This document shows positions 63,386-64,000 of a stretch of DNA of 64,000 bases, piece after piece. Numbering within the stretch: the first letter of the stretch is position 1; each line of letters starts with the position of its first letter. A model generated the notes under the pieces. It did no database searches. It was not told the DNA's origin and was given only the letters and a program-made list of their open reading frames with translations. Both the position numbers and the translations under genes were made by a program. This stretch comes from Paracoccus aeridis (GTDB lineage Bacteria; Pseudomonadota; Alphaproteobacteria; Rhodobacterales; Rhodobacteraceae), in contig NZ_SELD02000066.1 of NCBI RefSeq assembly GCF_004923205.2, forward strand, positions 1 to 64,000. The letters run 5' to 3'.

Positions 63386-64000
63386 GCGGCGGTCTCCTTC
63401 ACGCGGGCGTCGTTGGTCCAGGCCGAGCCGTCACGCATGCGGTAGGAGACGAAGTCCTCTCCTGCGTCGCTCACCTCGCCGGGGACGAGATCGGGGATGA
63501 ACAGGTGCCGGGGGCACGCGCGGCGCTGGTCGGAAGAGTCGAGCAGCCGGTCGTGGCGCGCGCAGTGCCAACCACCATCGACAGGCGTCGAATGCAGGCA
63601 GGACCGGCAGGTGACCGCCGGGGCGTCCTCACCGTGGCAGAGCCCGTGGTGGTCGCAGAACCGGCACTCGAACCAGGCGGGATCCGCGCTGATGCGCTCG
63701 GGCGGGTGCTGGGCGAAGATGATCCGCCCCGCCTTCTCGAGCAGGCGTTCGCCCATTTCTGGGTCGGCCGGGACGCGCTCGATGTGCAGCGCGTCGGTGT
63801 CCTTGCAGACCGCGACGTAGAGCGCCCGCGTGATGCCGGTCAGGTGCATGTACACCTGCATCTGCGCGGCGTGCTGGGGCTTGGCGAGCGCAACGCCCCT
63901 GGCGATCAGCTCGGCAAAGCTCTTCGCGGAATGCGTCTTGAACTCGACGACGTGCCAGGTCTTCGGCGCCTCCAGGAGCCCGAGGGCGACGGCGTCGAGC
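63379..64000 (-). CDS. PD-(D/E)XK (Cas4/RecB-like) nuclease, 5' end off window
   Basis: Partial. The frame continues past the right edge. The first visible part reads LDAVALG then TWHVVEFKTHSAKSF, the E-x-K core of RecB/Cas4-type nucleases, followed by QHAAQMQVYMHLTG, the QxxxY helix. The C-terminal region holds many cysteines (ECRFCDHHGLCHG, CRSCLHS, CARH), consistent with an Fe-S or zinc cluster. Likely a phage recombination exonuclease partnered with the helicase. Confidence 0.8.
   Translation of the reverse strand, partial: LDAVALGLLEAPKTWHVVEFKTHSAKSFAELIARGVALAKPQHAAQMQVYMHLTGITRALYVAVCKDTDALHIERVPADPEMGERLLEKAGRIIFAQHPPERISADPAWFECRFCDHHGLCHGEDAPAVTCRSCLHSTPVDGGWHCARHDRLLDSSDQRRACPRHLFIPDLVPGEVSDAGEDFVSYRMRDGSAWTNDARVKETAAC

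Overview
The window is GC-rich DNA from an alphaproteobacterium, most likely of the Rhodobacterales. The indications are an imuA-imuB-dnaE2 cassette with a GAAC-N7-GAAC LexA box, a gene-transfer-agent-like tail module, a pyruvate carboxylase of the alphaproteobacterial type, and GcrA-like sequence. No species marker is present, so I do not go below order.

Layout. (1) 1-4.2 kb, chromosomal: a LysR regulator divergent from an RraA-type aldolase and a TctC-type solute-binding protein, then the first ~440 codons of pyruvate carboxylase, cut off near 4,200. (2) 4.3-10.7 kb, DNA-damage block: a SRAP/YedK protein divergent from imuA-imuB-dnaE2. (3) 10.7-17.5 kb, mobile-element scar zone: a two-to-three-repeat type I-C CRISPR remnant without cas genes, a small HTH gene, a serine recombinase without its catalytic domain that runs into a 45-bp 3' fragment of initiator tRNA-fMet, a DUF6880 gene and an apparently intact tyrosine integrase. 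(4) 17.6-31.1 kb, defence island: a tightly overlapping operon encoding a WYL regulator, an ankyrin-sigma70-GcrA fusion, a GHKL (MORC/MutL-like) ATPase, a Z1 helicase-like ATPase, a DUF4420 PD-(D/E)XK protein, an AIPR protein and a DUF2971 protein, followed by a convergent C5-cytosine methyltransferase and its Vsr partner. (5) 31.1-64 kb, prophage: late genes on the minus strand running from terminase (53 kb) to tail fibre (31 kb), with a lambda-like head, a GTA-like tail tip and a lysis cassette. To the right are accessory genes, two DNA methyltransferases and a replication/recombination module (RuvC-like resolvase, primase-polymerase/DUF3987, DEAD helicase, PD-(D/E)XK nuclease) running off the right edge.

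How it works together. The gene set of the defence operon (GHKL + Z1 + DUF4420 + AIPR) matches, from memory, the Mza-type antiviral system. What stands out is the second gene, which joins ankyrin repeats, sigma70 regions 2-4 and a GcrA-type DNA-binding domain in one polypeptide. GcrA and sigma70 are normally separate partners in alphaproteobacteria, so this looks like a dedicated, self-targeting sigma factor. The island lies between an integrase and the end of the prophage late operon and may be prophage cargo. The prophage also carries an AT-rich RelA/SpoT-domain gene with its own promoter inside the head-tail operon, and a tail chaperone with a canonical A_AAA_AAC slippery site.
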